NCBI GenBank assembly: GCA_025359425.1
Contig: JANYGC010000055.1
Coordinates: 48,608-112,607 of the forward strand
DNA length: 64,000 nt
Source: Sphingomonadaceae bacterium
GTDB lineage: Bacteria; Pseudomonadota; Alphaproteobacteria; Sphingomonadales; Sphingomonadaceae
Direction: 5' to 3'
Numbering within the stretch: the stretch's first letter is position 1; every line of letters begins with the position of its first letter. The position numbers and the translations under genes were made by a program. This document shows, in pieces, positions 26,177 to 39,653 of the stretch. The notes beneath the pieces are model-generated. The model saw nothing but the letters and a program-made list of their open reading frames with translations. It did not search any database and was not told where the DNA came from.

Positions 26177-26265
26177 GATCGGTCGGTTAGCATGACATTT
26201 TGCGCAATGCCATTGCCCGCTTTGCACTTGCACCCGCATCCGCGCGGTGGTTATGCGGCAAAACC

Positions 26266-27282
26266 ATGAGCGCTGACGTCATCCCTCTCAAGCCGCGCGC
26301 CAGCGAACCGTCGCTCGGGCCGATCATGGCGCTGACCGCGTCGGGCATGAACGCGGTCAACGCGGTGATACTTGACCGGATGCAGAGCCAGATCCCGCTG
26401 ATCCCTACGCTCGCCGGGCACCTGATTGCGGGCGGGGGCAAGCGGATGCGCCCGATGCTTACGCTGGCGGGTGCAGCTTTATGCGAATACCAGGGCACGC
26501 GGCACCACAAGCTCGCCGCCGCGGTCGAATTCATCCACACCGCGACCTTGCTCCACGACGATGTCGTCGATGGCAGCGAACTGCGCCGGGGCAAGGCTGC
26601 AGCCAATCTGATCTTCGGCAATCCCGCGACTGTGCTGGTCGGCGATTTCCTGTTTACCCGCAGCTTTGAATTGATGGTCGAGGACGGCAGCCTCAAGGTG
26701 CTCAAAATCCTGTCGCACGCCAGCTCGGTAATTTCTGAAGGCGAGGTCGATCAGCTTTCCGCGCAGCGCCAGATCGAAACCAGCGAGGAGCGCTATCTTG
26801 GGATCATCGGTGCCAAGACCGCCGCGCTGTTCGCGGCTGCCACACGGATTGCAGCGGTGGTGGCGGAACGCAGCGAAGGCGTCGAGCGGGCGCTTGAAGA
26901 CTACGGCCGCAACCTGGGTATTGCCTTCCAACTGGTCGACGATGCGATCGATTACGATTCGGATGCTGGCGAAATGGGCAAGGGCAAGGGCGACGATTTC
27001 CGCGAGGGCAAGATGACCCTGCCGGTGATCCTTGCCTATGCGCGCGGCGATGAAACCGAACGCGCGTTCTGGCGCGACGCGATCCTCGGCCACCGCAATT
27101 CCGACGAGGACCTGGCCCGCGCAGTCAGCCTGATCGGGCGCCACGACGCGGTCAGCGCCACCCGCGAACGCGCGCGCCATTTCGCCCAGCGCGCAATCGA
27201 TGCGATTGCCGGGTTCCCCGCCAGCGAAGCCCGCAGCGCGATGGTCGAAGCAGCGGAATTCGCGGTCGCGCGGCGCTATTGA
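26266..27282 (+). CDS. ispB: Long-chain polyprenyl diphosphate synthase
   Basis: The 338-residue protein has GGGKRMRPMLTL, the first Asp-rich motif LLHDDVVDGSELRRG and the second FQLVDDAIDYDSD, with GKGKGDDFREGKMTLP between. This is the pattern of octaprenyl or decaprenyl diphosphate synthase, which makes the side chain of ubiquinone (Q10 in sphingomonads, so decaprenyl is likely). ATG 26266 is chosen over an upstream start because the region before it lacks conservation with the family. Chain length cannot be read with certainty. Confidence 0.93.
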   Translation: MSADVIPLKPRASEPSLGPIMALTASGMNAVNAVILDRMQSQIPLIPTLAGHLIAGGGKRMRPMLTLAGAALCEYQGTRHHKLAAAVEFIHTATLLHDDVVDGSELRRGKAAANLIFGNPATVLVGDFLFTRSFELMVEDGSLKVLKILSHASSVISEGEVDQLSAQRQIETSEERYLGIIGAKTAALFAAATRIAAVVAERSEGVERALEDYGRNLGIAFQLVDDAIDYDSDAGEMGKGKGDDFREGKMTLPVILAYARGDETERAFWRDAILGHRNSDEDLARAVSLIGRHDAVSATRERARHFAQRAIDAIAGFPASEARSAMVEAAEFAVARRY

Positions 27283-27373
27283 ATCAAAGGCCAACGCTTC
27301 GTCGCTGACGGGGTGCCACTCGCCGATTGCCGGACCCTGCATGCGGCGAGCCGAGGGCGCTGTTTAGGCTTTT

Positions 27374-27379
27374 TTAACC
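27374..27379 (+). promoter_or_regulatory. TTAACC half-site resembling a CtrA box
   Basis: A TTAACC half-site lies in the gap before the sciP gene. In Caulobacter, sciP is a CtrA target and CtrA recognises TTAA-containing sites. Only one half is visible, so this is a weak call. Confidence 0.25.
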
Positions 27380-27433
27380 ACGCAAACCCGATAGTTACCG
27401 GACTTGGGGGCCACTCTGATTGAGGGCCGTAAA

Positions 27434-27766
27434 ATGATGGAATACCACAACTCCCGCCCCGCCCGGATCGTCGGGCCGAGCCATGAAATCCTCACCCGTG
27501 AGAGCCTGCCACCGGCCGATACCACGCGCTGGGTGGCGAGCCGCAAGGCGCAGGTCGTTGCTGCGGTGGAAACCGGACTGATGACGATCGATGAAGTCAT
27601 GCGGCGTTACCGCCTCAGTCTTGAGGAGTTCTATTCGTGGCAGCGCGCGATGGACCGCGCTGGGGTGCCGGGCTTGCGCGTCGCCTGGTCGCAGCAGGAT
27701 CGCGCCTTGCGCCGCCAGAGCCGCGAGGCGGTCAGCACCCGGCTGCGCGAACTGGTCGCGGGCTGA
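27434..27766 (+). CDS. sciP: CtrA inhibitor SciP (DUF1153)
   Basis: The 110-residue protein contains the DUF1153 core: LPPADTTRWVASRKAQVVAA, MTIDEVMRRYRLSLEEFYSW, QRAMDRAGVPGLRV. The tryptophan- and arginine-rich helix-turn-helix matches SciP of Caulobacter, a small protein that binds the cell-cycle regulator CtrA and blocks its transcriptional activity. GAGGG lies 7 bases before ATG 27434; a second ATG directly follows. It stands alone. A longer frame from 27404 lacks support. Confidence 0.9.
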   Translation: MMEYHNSRPARIVGPSHEILTRESLPPADTTRWVASRKAQVVAAVETGLMTIDEVMRRYRLSLEEFYSWQRAMDRAGVPGLRVAWSQQDRALRRQSREAVSTRLRELVAG

Positions 27767-27883
27767 TCCCGGCCCGGACGGTGCCGGCCCAGCTGGCACC
27801 GTCCCGCGGGCGCTTGACCCGGCGGCAGCAAACCGGCAGGTCGGTTGCACACAGCAACTGTCTTGTTCCGGGAGAATACCAGC

Positions 27884-28900
27884 ATGCAACGTCGCCGTTT
27901 GGGCAAGAGCGCCATTGTCGTTTCCGATATCTGCATGGGGACGATGACCTTCGGCAGCCAGACCGATGAAGCCGCCGCGCTGCGCATCCTCGACCGCAGT
28001 TTCGAAGCCGGGATCGATTTCTACGATACCGCCGAAGGCTACCCGGTGCCGCCGGACATCAAATGGGTCGGCCGGACCGAGGAGATCGTCGGCAAGTGGC
28101 TCAAGACCAAGCCGCGCGATGCGATCATTCTGGCCACCAAAGTATCCGGGCCGAGCCACGTGTGGTTCCGCTCGCCGCTGCGCTCGGGGATGACCTCGCT
28201 CGACCGGCGCAATATCATCACTGCGGTCGAAGCCAGCCTGACCAAGCTCGGCACCGATTACATCGACCTTTACCAGACTCACTGGCCCGACCACGATCTT
28301 CCCTACGAGGAAACAATGGAAGTGCTCGACGACCTGGTTCGCGAAGGAAAAGTCCGCGTTCTCGGCTGCTCCAACGAAACCAGCTGGGGCCTGATGAAAA
28401 GCATCGCTGCGTCCGATGCGGTCGGCGGGGCGCGGTATCAGACAATCCAAAACAATTTCAGCCTCAACAACCGCCGGTTCGAGGATGAACTGGCGCAAGT
28501 CTGCCGCCAAGAAGGGGTCAGCCTGATCCCCTATTCGCCGATCGGCGGCGGGGTGCTGTCGGGCAAGTACAACGATGGCGGCCGGCCCGAAGGCGCGCGG
28601 TTCACGCGCTATCTTTCGATGGAAGGGCGCCAGGCCGCGATGGGCCGGCGGTTCGTCAATGAGAAGTCGCTCGCCTCGACCGCACGCTTTGCCGAAATCG
28701 CCAAGGACGCGGGAATGAGCACGGTGACGCTCGCGGTGGCCTGGTCAAAGCAGCACGATTTCGTCGCCTCGACCATTGTCGGGGTTTCCAAGGAAGACCA
28801 GCTTGATGAGATCTTCGCGGCGATCGATCTGGTCCTGCCGGCCGAGGTGATGAAGGCGATCGACAAGGTTTCGAAAGAGATCATGTACCCGATGGGCTAA
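27884..28900 (+). CDS. Aldo/keto reductase
   Basis: The 338-residue protein begins [20 protein letters not shown]. It has the TIM-barrel family residues Asp and Tyr in [11 protein letters not shown], the Lys in ATKVSGP, the His of YQTHWPDHD, and the NADPH-binding region late in the chain ([19 protein letters not shown]). It should reduce an aldehyde or ketone with NADPH in the cytoplasm. The closest look is to the Tas/YghZ-like branch. Substrate unknown. GGGAG lies before the ATG, and hrpB follows after 8 bases. Confidence 0.92.
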   Translation: MQRRRLGKSAIVVSDICMGTMTFGSQTDEAAALRILDRSFEAGIDFYDTAEGYPVPPDIKWVGRTEEIVGKWLKTKPRDAIILATKVSGPSHVWFRSPLRSGMTSLDRRNIITAVEASLTKLGTDYIDLYQTHWPDHDLPYEETMEVLDDLVREGKVRVLGCSNETSWGLMKSIAASDAVGGARYQTIQNNFSLNNRRFEDELAQVCRQEGVSLIPYSPIGGGVLSGKYNDGGRPEGARFTRYLSMEGRQAAMGRRFVNEKSLASTARFAEIAKDAGMSTVTLAVAWSKQHDFVASTIVGVSKEDQLDEIFAAIDLVLPAEVMKAIDKVSKEIMYPMG

Positions 28901-28908
28901 GGGGGCGC

Positions 28909-31347
28909 ATGAGCCCACTGCCAATCCATGCCGTTCTGCCCGAATTGCTGGCGGCCTTGCGTGCGGGCACTTCGGCAGTCCTGATCGCTCCGCCGGGAGC
29001 GGGCAAGACCACGGCTGTTGCCCCGGCGCTGCTGGGTGAGCCGTGGTGCTCGGGCACCGTCATCGTGCTTTCCCCGCGCCGCGTGGCTGCGCGCGCGGCC
29101 GCCGAGCGGATGGCTGAGCTGCTGGGCGAGCAAGCGGGCGAGACGATCGGTTACCTGACCCGGCTCGACAGCAAACGCAGCCCGAGAACGCGCGTGCTGG
29201 TGATGACCGAGGCGATCTTCGTTGCGACGATCCTCAAGGATCCCGAACTCACGGGTGTCTCGGCGGTGCTGTTCGACGAGGCGCACGAGCGTCACCTCGA
29301 CAGCGATCTGGGGTTGGCGCTGGCGATCGAAAGCGCTGGCGTACTGCGCGAGGACCTGCGGCTGGTGGTGATGTCCGCGACGATCGACGGGGCGCGGTTT
29401 GCAGGCCTGCTGGGCGGCGCGCCGGTCGTAGAGAGCGCAGGCAAGGCCCATCCGCTGACCATCCGCTGGCTTGGTGCGCGGCCTGAGCTGCGGCTCGACG
29501 ATGCGATGGCGAACGCGGTGCTGACCGCGTGGCGCGAGGAGGAGGGCGATGTGCTCGCCTTCCTGCCCGGGGTGGGCGAGATCGAGCGCACCCGCGAACG
29601 GCTGGCCGAGAAGCTGCCGCACGCCCTGGTCCTGCCGCTGCACGGCCAGGTTGAACCTGCCGCCCAGCGTGCCGCGATCAAACGCGATCCGCAAGGACGG
29701 CGGCGGATCGTGCTCGCGACTGCGATCGCCGAAACCTCTCTCACGCTCGACGGGGTGGCGGTGGTGGTCGATGCGGGGCTGTCACGCCGGGCGGAATTCG
29801 ACAAGGCCGCCGGGGTCACGCGGCTGGTCACGCACCGCGCTTCGCAAGCCGCCGCAGCGCAGCGCGCGGGCCGTGCAGCGCGGCAGGGACCGGGGGCGGC
29901 CTACCGGTTGTGGGAGGAAGCCGCACATCCGGGGCGCGCAGCATTCGACCCGCCCGAGATGCTGACTTCGGACCTCGCGCCATTGCTGCTGACGCTGGCG
30001 CAATGGGGCACGGCAGAACCTGCCTCGCTGGCCTGGCTCGATGCGCCACCAAGTGCAGCATTGGCCGCAGCAAGGCAGACTTTACAGGAACTTGGTGCGC
30101 TCGGTGCGCAAGGCGCAATCACCCCGCACGGGCGCAGCATGGCCGCTCTGCCGATGGCCCCGCCGCTGGCGCACATGCTGCTTTATGCTGCGCAGCATGG
30201 TGCGGCCGCAACCGCAGCAAAACTGGCGCTGCTGCTACAGGAGCGCGGTCTGGGCGGGCGCGGCGATGACCTGGCGGCGCGGCTTGAACGCTGGGACCGC
30301 GATCGCTCGGGGCGGGCCGAGGCTTCACGCAAATTGGCGGCGCGCTGGACTCAGTTGGTCGGTGCCAAATCGGACGCGGGTGGTTCACCGCCGCTCGGCA
30401 TCCTCCTCGCCGAAGCTTACCCCGACAACATCGCCCGGCGCCGTTCACCCAGCGGGGAGGACTGGCTCACCGCGGGCGGGCGCGGGCTGCGGCTCGATCC
30501 GGCATCCCCGCTGGCCCGCGCCGAATGGCTTGCGGTGGGCGAGGCGCAGGGGGAGGCCAAAGGCGCGCGGATTACCGGGGCGATTGCGCTGGAAGAGGCC
30601 GAGGTGAGCAAATGGCTGGCGCATCGGATCCTGAGACGCACCGCGCTGCGCTGGATTGGCGACGAGCGCCGGGTCGAGGCTCTGTTCGAAGCCCGGCTGG
30701 GCGCGATTATGCTGTCGCGCGGTCCCGATCCGGCCCCCGATCCGGCGGCAATCCGGGCCGTCCTGATCGAACGGGTCGCGACCGATGGGCTCGGCTTGCT
30801 GCCTTTGTCGAGCGCGAGCGAGGCGCTGCTGACCCGCGCCCGTTACGCCGGCACAACAGCACTCGGCGGTGGCGCCGTGCTGGCCGATCTCGATCTCTGG
30901 CTTGGCCCATTGCTCACCCGCCGGCTCGACGATCTCAAACCTGCGCGGCTCCACGATGCCCTGCTGGCCCGGCTGGATTACCCAGCGCGGCAACAACTCG
31001 ATGCGCTTGCCCCGGCGCAGTTCACCAGTCCGGCAGGCACCAGCCACCCCATCGATTACGCCGATCCCGGCGGTCCGTCGGTAGAGCTGCGGGTGCAGGC
31101 GCTGTTCGGGCTCGACCAACACCCCGGATTTGGCCGCCCGCCGCAGCCGCTACTGCTTAAGCTGACCGATCCCGGTGGCAAGCCGCTCCAGACCACCCGC
31201 GATCTACCCGGCTTCTGGCGTGGATCGTGGCGCGATGTGCAGCGCGACATGAAGGGCCGCTATCCCAAGCACCGCTGGCCCGATACGCCGTGGACCGAGG
31301 CGCCCAGCTTGAAGACGAAGAACGCTTTTGAGCGGAAACCCAGGTGA
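28909..31347 (+). CDS. hrpB: ATP-dependent helicase HrpB
   Basis: The 812-residue protein has the DEAH-box helicase set: Walker A APPGAGKTTAV (about residue 28), DEAHERHLDSDLGL, the SAT motif VVMSATIDG, and the C-terminal helicase half with QRAGRAARQGPGAAYRLW. The long C-terminal part ending in GRYPKHRWPDTPWTEAP is the HrpB-specific region. The family is conserved in proteobacteria with an RNA-related role that is not fully defined. It follows the aldo/keto reductase by 8 bases. Confidence 0.95.
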   Translation: MSPLPIHAVLPELLAALRAGTSAVLIAPPGAGKTTAVAPALLGEPWCSGTVIVLSPRRVAARAAAERMAELLGEQAGETIGYLTRLDSKRSPRTRVLVMTEAIFVATILKDPELTGVSAVLFDEAHERHLDSDLGLALAIESAGVLREDLRLVVMSATIDGARFAGLLGGAPVVESAGKAHPLTIRWLGARPELRLDDAMANAVLTAWREEEGDVLAFLPGVGEIERTRERLAEKLPHALVLPLHGQVEPAAQRAAIKRDPQGRRRIVLATAIAETSLTLDGVAVVVDAGLSRRAEFDKAAGVTRLVTHRASQAAAAQRAGRAARQGPGAAYRLWEEAAHPGRAAFDPPEMLTSDLAPLLLTLAQWGTAEPASLAWLDAPPSAALAAARQTLQELGALGAQGAITPHGRSMAALPMAPPLAHMLLYAAQHGAAATAAKLALLLQERGLGGRGDDLAARLERWDRDRSGRAEASRKLAARWTQLVGAKSDAGGSPPLGILLAEAYPDNIARRRSPSGEDWLTAGGRGLRLDPASPLARAEWLAVGEAQGEAKGARITGAIALEEAEVSKWLAHRILRRTALRWIGDERRVEALFEARLGAIMLSRGPDPAPDPAAIRAVLIERVATDGLGLLPLSSASEALLTRARYAGTTALGGGAVLADLDLWLGPLLTRRLDDLKPARLHDALLARLDYPARQQLDALAPAQFTSPAGTSHPIDYADPGGPSVELRVQALFGLDQHPGFGRPPQPLLLKLTDPGGKPLQTTRDLPGFWRGSWRDVQRDMKGRYPKHRWPDTPWTEAPSLKTKNAFERKPR

Positions 31348-31351
31348 CAAG

Positions 31352-31430
31352 CACGCCAAGACGCCAAGCGCTTTTGCATTTGGCCGGGCTGCGCTTTCCG
31401 GCTGGCGCAACAGCTTGGCGTCTTGGCGTG
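31352..31430. repeat. Inverted repeat with 18-bp perfect arms
   Basis: CACGCCAAGACGCCAAGC at 31352-31369 and its exact inverse at 31413-31430 enclose about 43 bases. It follows the hrpB stop by 4 bases and could form a hairpin. There is no run of T after it, so it is more likely an extragenic repeat than a plain terminator. Confidence 0.85.
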
Positions 31431-31486
31431 AATCAATTCACGGCTGCCAGCTTGATTCTTGCGCCGAATTGAGGGAAGGCGATCCC

Positions 31487-31765
31487 ATGTCAGCACGCAT
31501 CTTCCAGCGCCCCAAGAACGCCATGCAATCTGGCCGGGCCCGGCTTGACGAATGGACCCTCGAATTTGCGCCGGCCGAGGCCAAGCGGCCCGATCCGCTG
31601 ATGGGCTGGGCCGGATCGGGTGATACCCAGGCGCAGGTTCAGCTGACCTTTGCCGATAGCGCGGCGGCACAGGCCTATGCCGACAAGTACGGGATCGCCG
31701 CCGAAGTCCACGCCACCCCGCCGCGCCGGCTTAAGCTGCAAACCTACGCCGACAATTTCCGCTAA
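31487..31765 (+). CDS. NADH dehydrogenase accessory subunit, NDUFS4-like (ETC complex I)
   Basis: The 92-residue protein starts MSARIFQRPKNAMQSGRARL and contains the family run MGWAGSGDTQAQVQLTF, the YADKYGI segment and a basic end. It matches the ETC_C1_NDUFA4/NDUFS4 accessory subunit of complex I, found in alphaproteobacteria and mitochondria. It sits at the hydrophilic arm of the inner-membrane complex. GAAGGCG lies before the ATG. It is not near other nuo genes, which is common for this subunit. Confidence 0.9.
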   Translation: MSARIFQRPKNAMQSGRARLDEWTLEFAPAEAKRPDPLMGWAGSGDTQAQVQLTFADSAAAQAYADKYGIAAEVHATPPRRLKLQTYADNFR

Positions 31766-31777
31766 GCTGCTGCAAGT

Positions 31778-31839
31778 ATGAAACGGGCCGGCTGACTGGC
31801 TTGGGTCGCGCTGTGAGACAGCCGGCCAGCCCGCTTCAT
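31778..31839. repeat. Imperfect hairpin between NDUFS4-like gene and SRP RNA
   Basis: Arms beginning ATGAAACGGGC and ending GCCCGCTTCAT pair over most of 17 bases, with one mismatch and a 4-base bulge. The stretch 31766-31960 has no gene; besides this hairpin it should hold the SRP RNA promoter. Confidence 0.55.
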
Positions 31840-31961
31840 GGCCGATCCGGAAGGGACATGGCCGATCTCGGCTGCCACGATTAGCGTCAGTCGATGCGCC
31901 CAATTAGCTCGATCCTTCGACATACACTTGCGCAAACGCGACACCCCCGCCATATGCGCCG

Positions 31962-32050
31962 CCGGGAGTCGGTCGGACGTTTGCGCCCGCCAACCTGGTC
32001 AGGTCCGGAAGGAAGCAGCCACAACGGGTTGCGGCGGGTCGGCCGGCTCC
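31962..32050 (+). ncRNA. ffs: Signal recognition particle RNA (small bacterial type)
   Basis: The sequence GGTCAGGTCCGGAAGGAAGC is the hallmark of the SRP RNA Ffh-binding domain, with the GGAA tetraloop and the symmetric and asymmetric internal loops. The flanks pair (CGGGAGTCGG with CCGGCTCC), giving a hairpin of about 90 nt. It binds Ffh and targets membrane proteins. The exact ends are approximate. Confidence 0.93.
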
Positions 32051-32077
32051 TTTTCAGGTTTTCGGAATTCTCCCATA

Positions 32078-32104
32078 CCCCGCTCGACACGAGCGGGGGT
32101 TGTA
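32078..32104 (+). terminator. Probable terminator after SRP RNA
   Basis: CCCCGCTCG-ACA-CGAGCGGGG is a perfect 9-bp stem with a 3-base loop, followed by a T-rich GTTGTATTGT. It lies 28 bases past the SRP RNA and before dnaX. Confidence 0.6.
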
Positions 32105-32164
32105 TTGTCATGATTCCGGGAAAGCCCTTCGACAAATCGAGGGGCAGCGCCTAATTTGGCCGCG

Positions 32165-33913
<1,749 letters not shown>

Positions 33914-33914
33914 C

Positions 33915-34253
33915 GTGAAATCGATGGAAGAGATGCTCAAGGCGGCGCAGCAAGCGGCCGAAACCATCGAAAAGCAGATGACCGAAATGCAGGGCAAGCT
34001 CGACCTTATCGAGGTTGAGGGTGCTGCGGGCGGTGGGCTGGTCAAGATCCGCTGTTCGGCCAAGGGCCGTGTGCTCGGCGTGAGTATCGACGACAGCCTG
34101 TTCACCCCGAGCGAGAAGGGCATCCTCGAAGATCTGATCACCGCCGCCTTCAACGATGCGCGCAGCAAGGCCGATGCGATTTCCGGTGAGGAAATGGCGC
34201 GGATGCAGCAGGGCATGGGCCTGCCACCAGGGTTCAAGTTGCCGGGGATGTAA
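33915..34253 (+). CDS. YbaB/EbfC nucleoid-associated protein
   Basis: The 112-residue protein starts at GTG 33915 (VKSMEEMLKAAQQAAETI), with GGAG 9 bases upstream. It has the YbaB helix-sheet plan: a helix with METQ-type repeats (KQMTEMQGKLDLIEVEG), then GGGLVKIRCSAKGRVLGVSI, and a second helix EDLITAAFNDARSKADA. It binds DNA as a dimer. It follows dnaX by one base. The recR gene that usually comes next is missing here, and a broken amidohydrolase follows instead. Confidence 0.93.
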   Translation: MKSMEEMLKAAQQAAETIEKQMTEMQGKLDLIEVEGAAGGGLVKIRCSAKGRVLGVSIDDSLFTPSEKGILEDLITAAFNDARSKADAISGEEMARMQQGMGLPPGFKLPGM

Positions 34254-34319
34254 CCCCTCACTGCCGTGGGTCGCGCCACATAGGGGAATGTCATGCGTCA
34301 CTTGTTTTTGCCGCTCCGC

Positions 34320-35237
34320 GCAGGTCGCCAATGTTGCGACCAGCCAGGATGAGGCGATCGCGCTGGTCCGCCGGACCAAGGCCAATGGCTTTACCGGGGT
34401 CAAGTTCTACGGGACATTCGATTATCGCTGGCTCCCGGCGGCAATAGCCGAGGCGCACAAATTGGGCCTGCACGTCCACGGCCATATCCCGCACGGCATC
34501 CGTCCATCGGTGGCAGTGGCAGTGGCAGACGGCTATGACGAGATCACCCACATCAACTGGATCGTGATGGAAGGTGTGCCCGCCAGCGTGCTCGACACCG
34601 ACAACGGATCGGCCGGTTCGAAGGGCCGGGGCGCGACGCCAAGGATATGGACCTGCAAAGCCCGGAAATGACCGCGCCGCTGCAGACCATGGCAGCCAAG
34701 CAGGTTTACTCCGATCCGACGATGGTCGCGTTCAAGGGGCTTTATGTGCCCGACAACGGCGACTTGTCGCTCAACTATGCACCGTTCGTCGGCTCGCTTC
34801 CGGCTGCGGTCGAGCGCGGGTTCCATGGCGGAGGCTTTGCTGTTCCAGTTGGGCTGACGCGGGCCGATTACCGGGCGAGCTGGGCCAAGATGGTCGAACT
34901 GCTCGGGCTGATGCACAAGGCCGGCGTGCCGATTGTCGCCGGAACCGACGGCAGCGGGGTGGAGATCATCCACGAGCTTGAGATTTACATGGCTGCCGGG
35001 TTTACTCCCGCCGAGGCGCTGGCTGCGGCAACGATTATGCTCGCGCGGCTGGTTGGGGTGGACAAGATCACCGGCTCGATCGCGGTGGGCAAGACTGCCG
35101 ACCTGGTGCTGATCGAAGGCGATCCCGAAGCGCGCATCAGCGATCTGCGCCAGACCCGTTGGGTGATGCTCGATGGCAAGCTGCTTAACGCCGATGACTT
35201 GCGTTCAACCGCCGGATTAAGTGGCCGTCCGCATTAA
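34320..35237 (+). pseudogene. Amidohydrolase remnant, N-terminus lost and frameshifted
   Basis: Two frames together spell the C-terminal half of an imidazolonepropionase-like amidohydrolase. The first runs from about 34320 (TSQDEAIALVRRTKANGFTG, then HVHGHIPHGIRP). The second resumes with RFEGPGRDAKDMDLQSPEM and continues to AGLSGRPH at 35237. They join if one C is restored near 34612-34615 (GGCCGG should read GGCCCGG), so a single-base deletion explains the break. The N-terminal half, with the first HxH metal motif and signal peptide, is absent upstream. The late GTDGSG metal site survives. The gene is therefore inactive. A sequencing error could explain the frameshift but not the missing front. 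Confidence 0.85.
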
Positions 35238-35260
35238 TTAATTTAGGGACTGTCCCTAAA

Positions 35261-36097
35261 TTACTTTGCTTTGGGATGCTCCCCGGCGCGCTGGGGGAGC
35301 AGCCAGATGAGTGCGGCTATGGCGGCTAAGAGGACCAGGGTGGCGATAGGGCGGCTCATGTCGAGGCCGCCCTTGGCGAACGGCTTGTCGAGGAAATCGC
35401 CCACCGTCGCGCCCAAGGGCCGGGTCAGGATAAAGGCTGCCCAAAACAGCGTTACCCGGCTCACTGCGGTGCGATAATAAAGCAATGCGACCACCGCGAG
35501 CGCGCCGCCGAACACCAATGCGCCGCCCAGATAACCCAGTCCGATCCCCGGCGGGGTATCTTCTGGCAATGCCGCCAGCCAATCGCCCAGCGCGGTGCCG
35601 AGCGTTTGCGAAAAGGTGATTGTCGCCCAATAGAACGCCTCAGCTTTTGGTGTGGCGACGGTGCCGACATCGATGCTGCCAAGACTACGGTACCACAGCC
35701 ACAGGCACAGCAGCACCGCAGCAAACAACAGCAGCGAGCCGCCGACATAACCGATTCCGATCGATCGCGTGGAGAAATCAGCCAGGGTCGTGCCTGCGGT
35801 GGTCGAGGCGATGATCGTGGCCCAGTACAGCGCCGGGTTGAACCGCCGTGCCCGAATCTGGAGCCAGACCAAGCCGAGCAATAGCAATCCAAACACCGCC
35901 GTGCCGACCAGGTAACCATTCAACCCGCTCTGACCCGCCTGGGCGGTGGTTTCACCCAGCCACGACATCGACAGCGCATCACCGCCGGTTTCGCCCAACG
36001 TCGTTGCAAGGATCTTGATGATCCAGAAACCCAGCGTGAGTGCCGGGACCTTGCTCAGCGCGTGGGCCATCGCGGGATATGCCGGCTTTTCAGTCAT
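35261..36097 (-). CDS. COG4705-like multi-pass membrane protein
   Basis: The 278-residue protein has about eight hydrophobic helices and three related repeats around Gly/Asp motifs (KILATTLGETGGDALS, TFSQTLGTALGDWLA, LTRPLGATVGDFLDKP). This is the pattern of COG4705 membrane-anchored proteins, whose function is not known. The ATG overlaps the stop of the upstream outer-membrane protein gene by one base, so the two are co-translated. The repeated LG-T-GD motifs look like a substrate or ion path, which is inference. Confidence 0.82.
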   Translation of the reverse strand: MTEKPAYPAMAHALSKVPALTLGFWIIKILATTLGETGGDALSMSWLGETTAQAGQSGLNGYLVGTAVFGLLLLGLVWLQIRARRFNPALYWATIIASTTAGTTLADFSTRSIGIGYVGGSLLLFAAVLLCLWLWYRSLGSIDVGTVATPKAEAFYWATITFSQTLGTALGDWLAALPEDTPPGIGLGYLGGALVFGGALAVVALLYYRTAVSRVTLFWAAFILTRPLGATVGDFLDKPFAKGGLDMSRPIATLVLLAAIAALIWLLPQRAGEHPKAK

Positions 36098-36864
36098 CAG
36101 TAGTCGATCCCTATAGCAAGAAAGCCGTGGTACCCGGCGGGCCCGGCGTTGTCCTCAAATTTCGGTCCGCTCGACGCGAGCAGCCGCAGGCGCCCGCCGA
36201 GATGGTAGATCAGTCCCATGCCCAGACTGGTGACGCCGCCGCCGCCAACCGTATCCGCGCCGTGCCGATCAGCCTCAATCCCGAACAGCAAGCGCGGCGT
36301 AACTTGCCGGGTGAGCGCGATCCCACCGGTCCAGTAGTCGCGATTGCCCGGGCCGGGATTGATCGCATAACCGCCGCCGCCGAACACCGACCATGCTCCG
36401 CTATCCTTCTGCACCCACACCGGGAGCAGCGCGGTGACCCGGCCTGCGCCTTGGCCATTGGTTGCGGTGGGCAGGGTGATGCCGGGAAAAGCAGCGATCT
36501 GGATGCCGCTCGCCTCGTCGTGGTAAAACCGGTACTTGGCCGACACCGCCAGATCGCCCGCGCCCCATCGCCAGCCGGCCGCATCGTGCGAATACCCCGC
36601 CTCAATCCCCACAGTCAGCTGCAGATTTGGAGCCGCGCCGTAATTAAGCTCAATCCCGGTCGCGCCCGAAAATTCCTCGCCACTGCCCTCGATATCAGCG
36701 GCAGGAGCGTAAATTTCCCAGTGTCCGGTCTCGGTGGGTTCGGGATCGTCGGTGTCGAACGGCGGGCCGGCTACAGCTGGACTGGCGCACAGGGCGGAGC
36801 ACGTGAGCAGCGCTGCGGCGCGGATTCGGAGGCGTCGCTTCGCAGCGATACATGCGGTGGCCAC
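36097..36864 (-). CDS. Putative outer-membrane beta-barrel protein
   Basis: The 255-residue protein has a signal peptide (RIRAAALLTCSALCASPAVA) and starts its mature part with GPPFDTDDPEPTETGHWEIY, the opening of a transporter-like barrel family. It then has repeated amphipathic strands with aromatic girdles and ends in an aromatic residue (IGIDY), as outer-membrane barrels do. Function is unknown. GTG 36864 is the likely start, with GGAGG close upstream. It is coupled to the COG4705-like gene. Confidence 0.75.
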   Translation of the reverse strand: MATACIAAKRRLRIRAAALLTCSALCASPAVAGPPFDTDDPEPTETGHWEIYAPAADIEGSGEEFSGATGIELNYGAAPNLQLTVGIEAGYSHDAAGWRWGAGDLAVSAKYRFYHDEASGIQIAAFPGITLPTATNGQGAGRVTALLPVWVQKDSGAWSVFGGGGYAINPGPGNRDYWTGGIALTRQVTPRLLFGIEADRHGADTVGGGGVTSLGMGLIYHLGGRLRLLASSGPKFEDNAGPAGYHGFLAIGIDY

Positions 36865-37002
36865 CGCCCTCCGTCAAACCGATACATCCACAGCCGCGCT
36901 CGGCGTCCCCATTGCAGCGCGGCACGGGCAGCCCCATATTCGCTTTACACGCGGGATTTACCCGCTCGGCGGTATTTGGGCCGCTGCACGATTGGATTGA
37001 TT

Positions 37003-39417
<2,415 letters not shown>

Positions 39418-39555
39418 TTCGGCTGTCGGCCAGATTTCAGTTGCAATGGGCGATGCTGCAATGCGGCATCGCTCGGTTGCAATGGTTTGCATGACGAGTT
39501 GTGCCAAAATGGCGGAAAATCGTGGATAATCTGCGATGAACTGCGCCGATTGGCT

Positions 39556-39584
39556 TTGACAGCCCCCGCAAAAGCCGCTCAATT
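39556..39584 (+). promoter_or_regulatory. Possible housekeeping promoter of hup
   Basis: TTGACA at 39556-39561 and TCAATT at 39579-39584 are separated by 17 bases and lie about 70 bases before the hup start. The -35 is perfect; the -10 is only partly matched. The upstream part of this 236-base gap also carries three TGCAATG-like repeats. Confidence 0.4.
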
Positions 39585-39653
39585 CCTCGCCAGCTTTACG
39601 AGCCGAATCGCAAATTTACGTAAGTGCATCCACAAAGGTAGGGGGTTCCCGAT

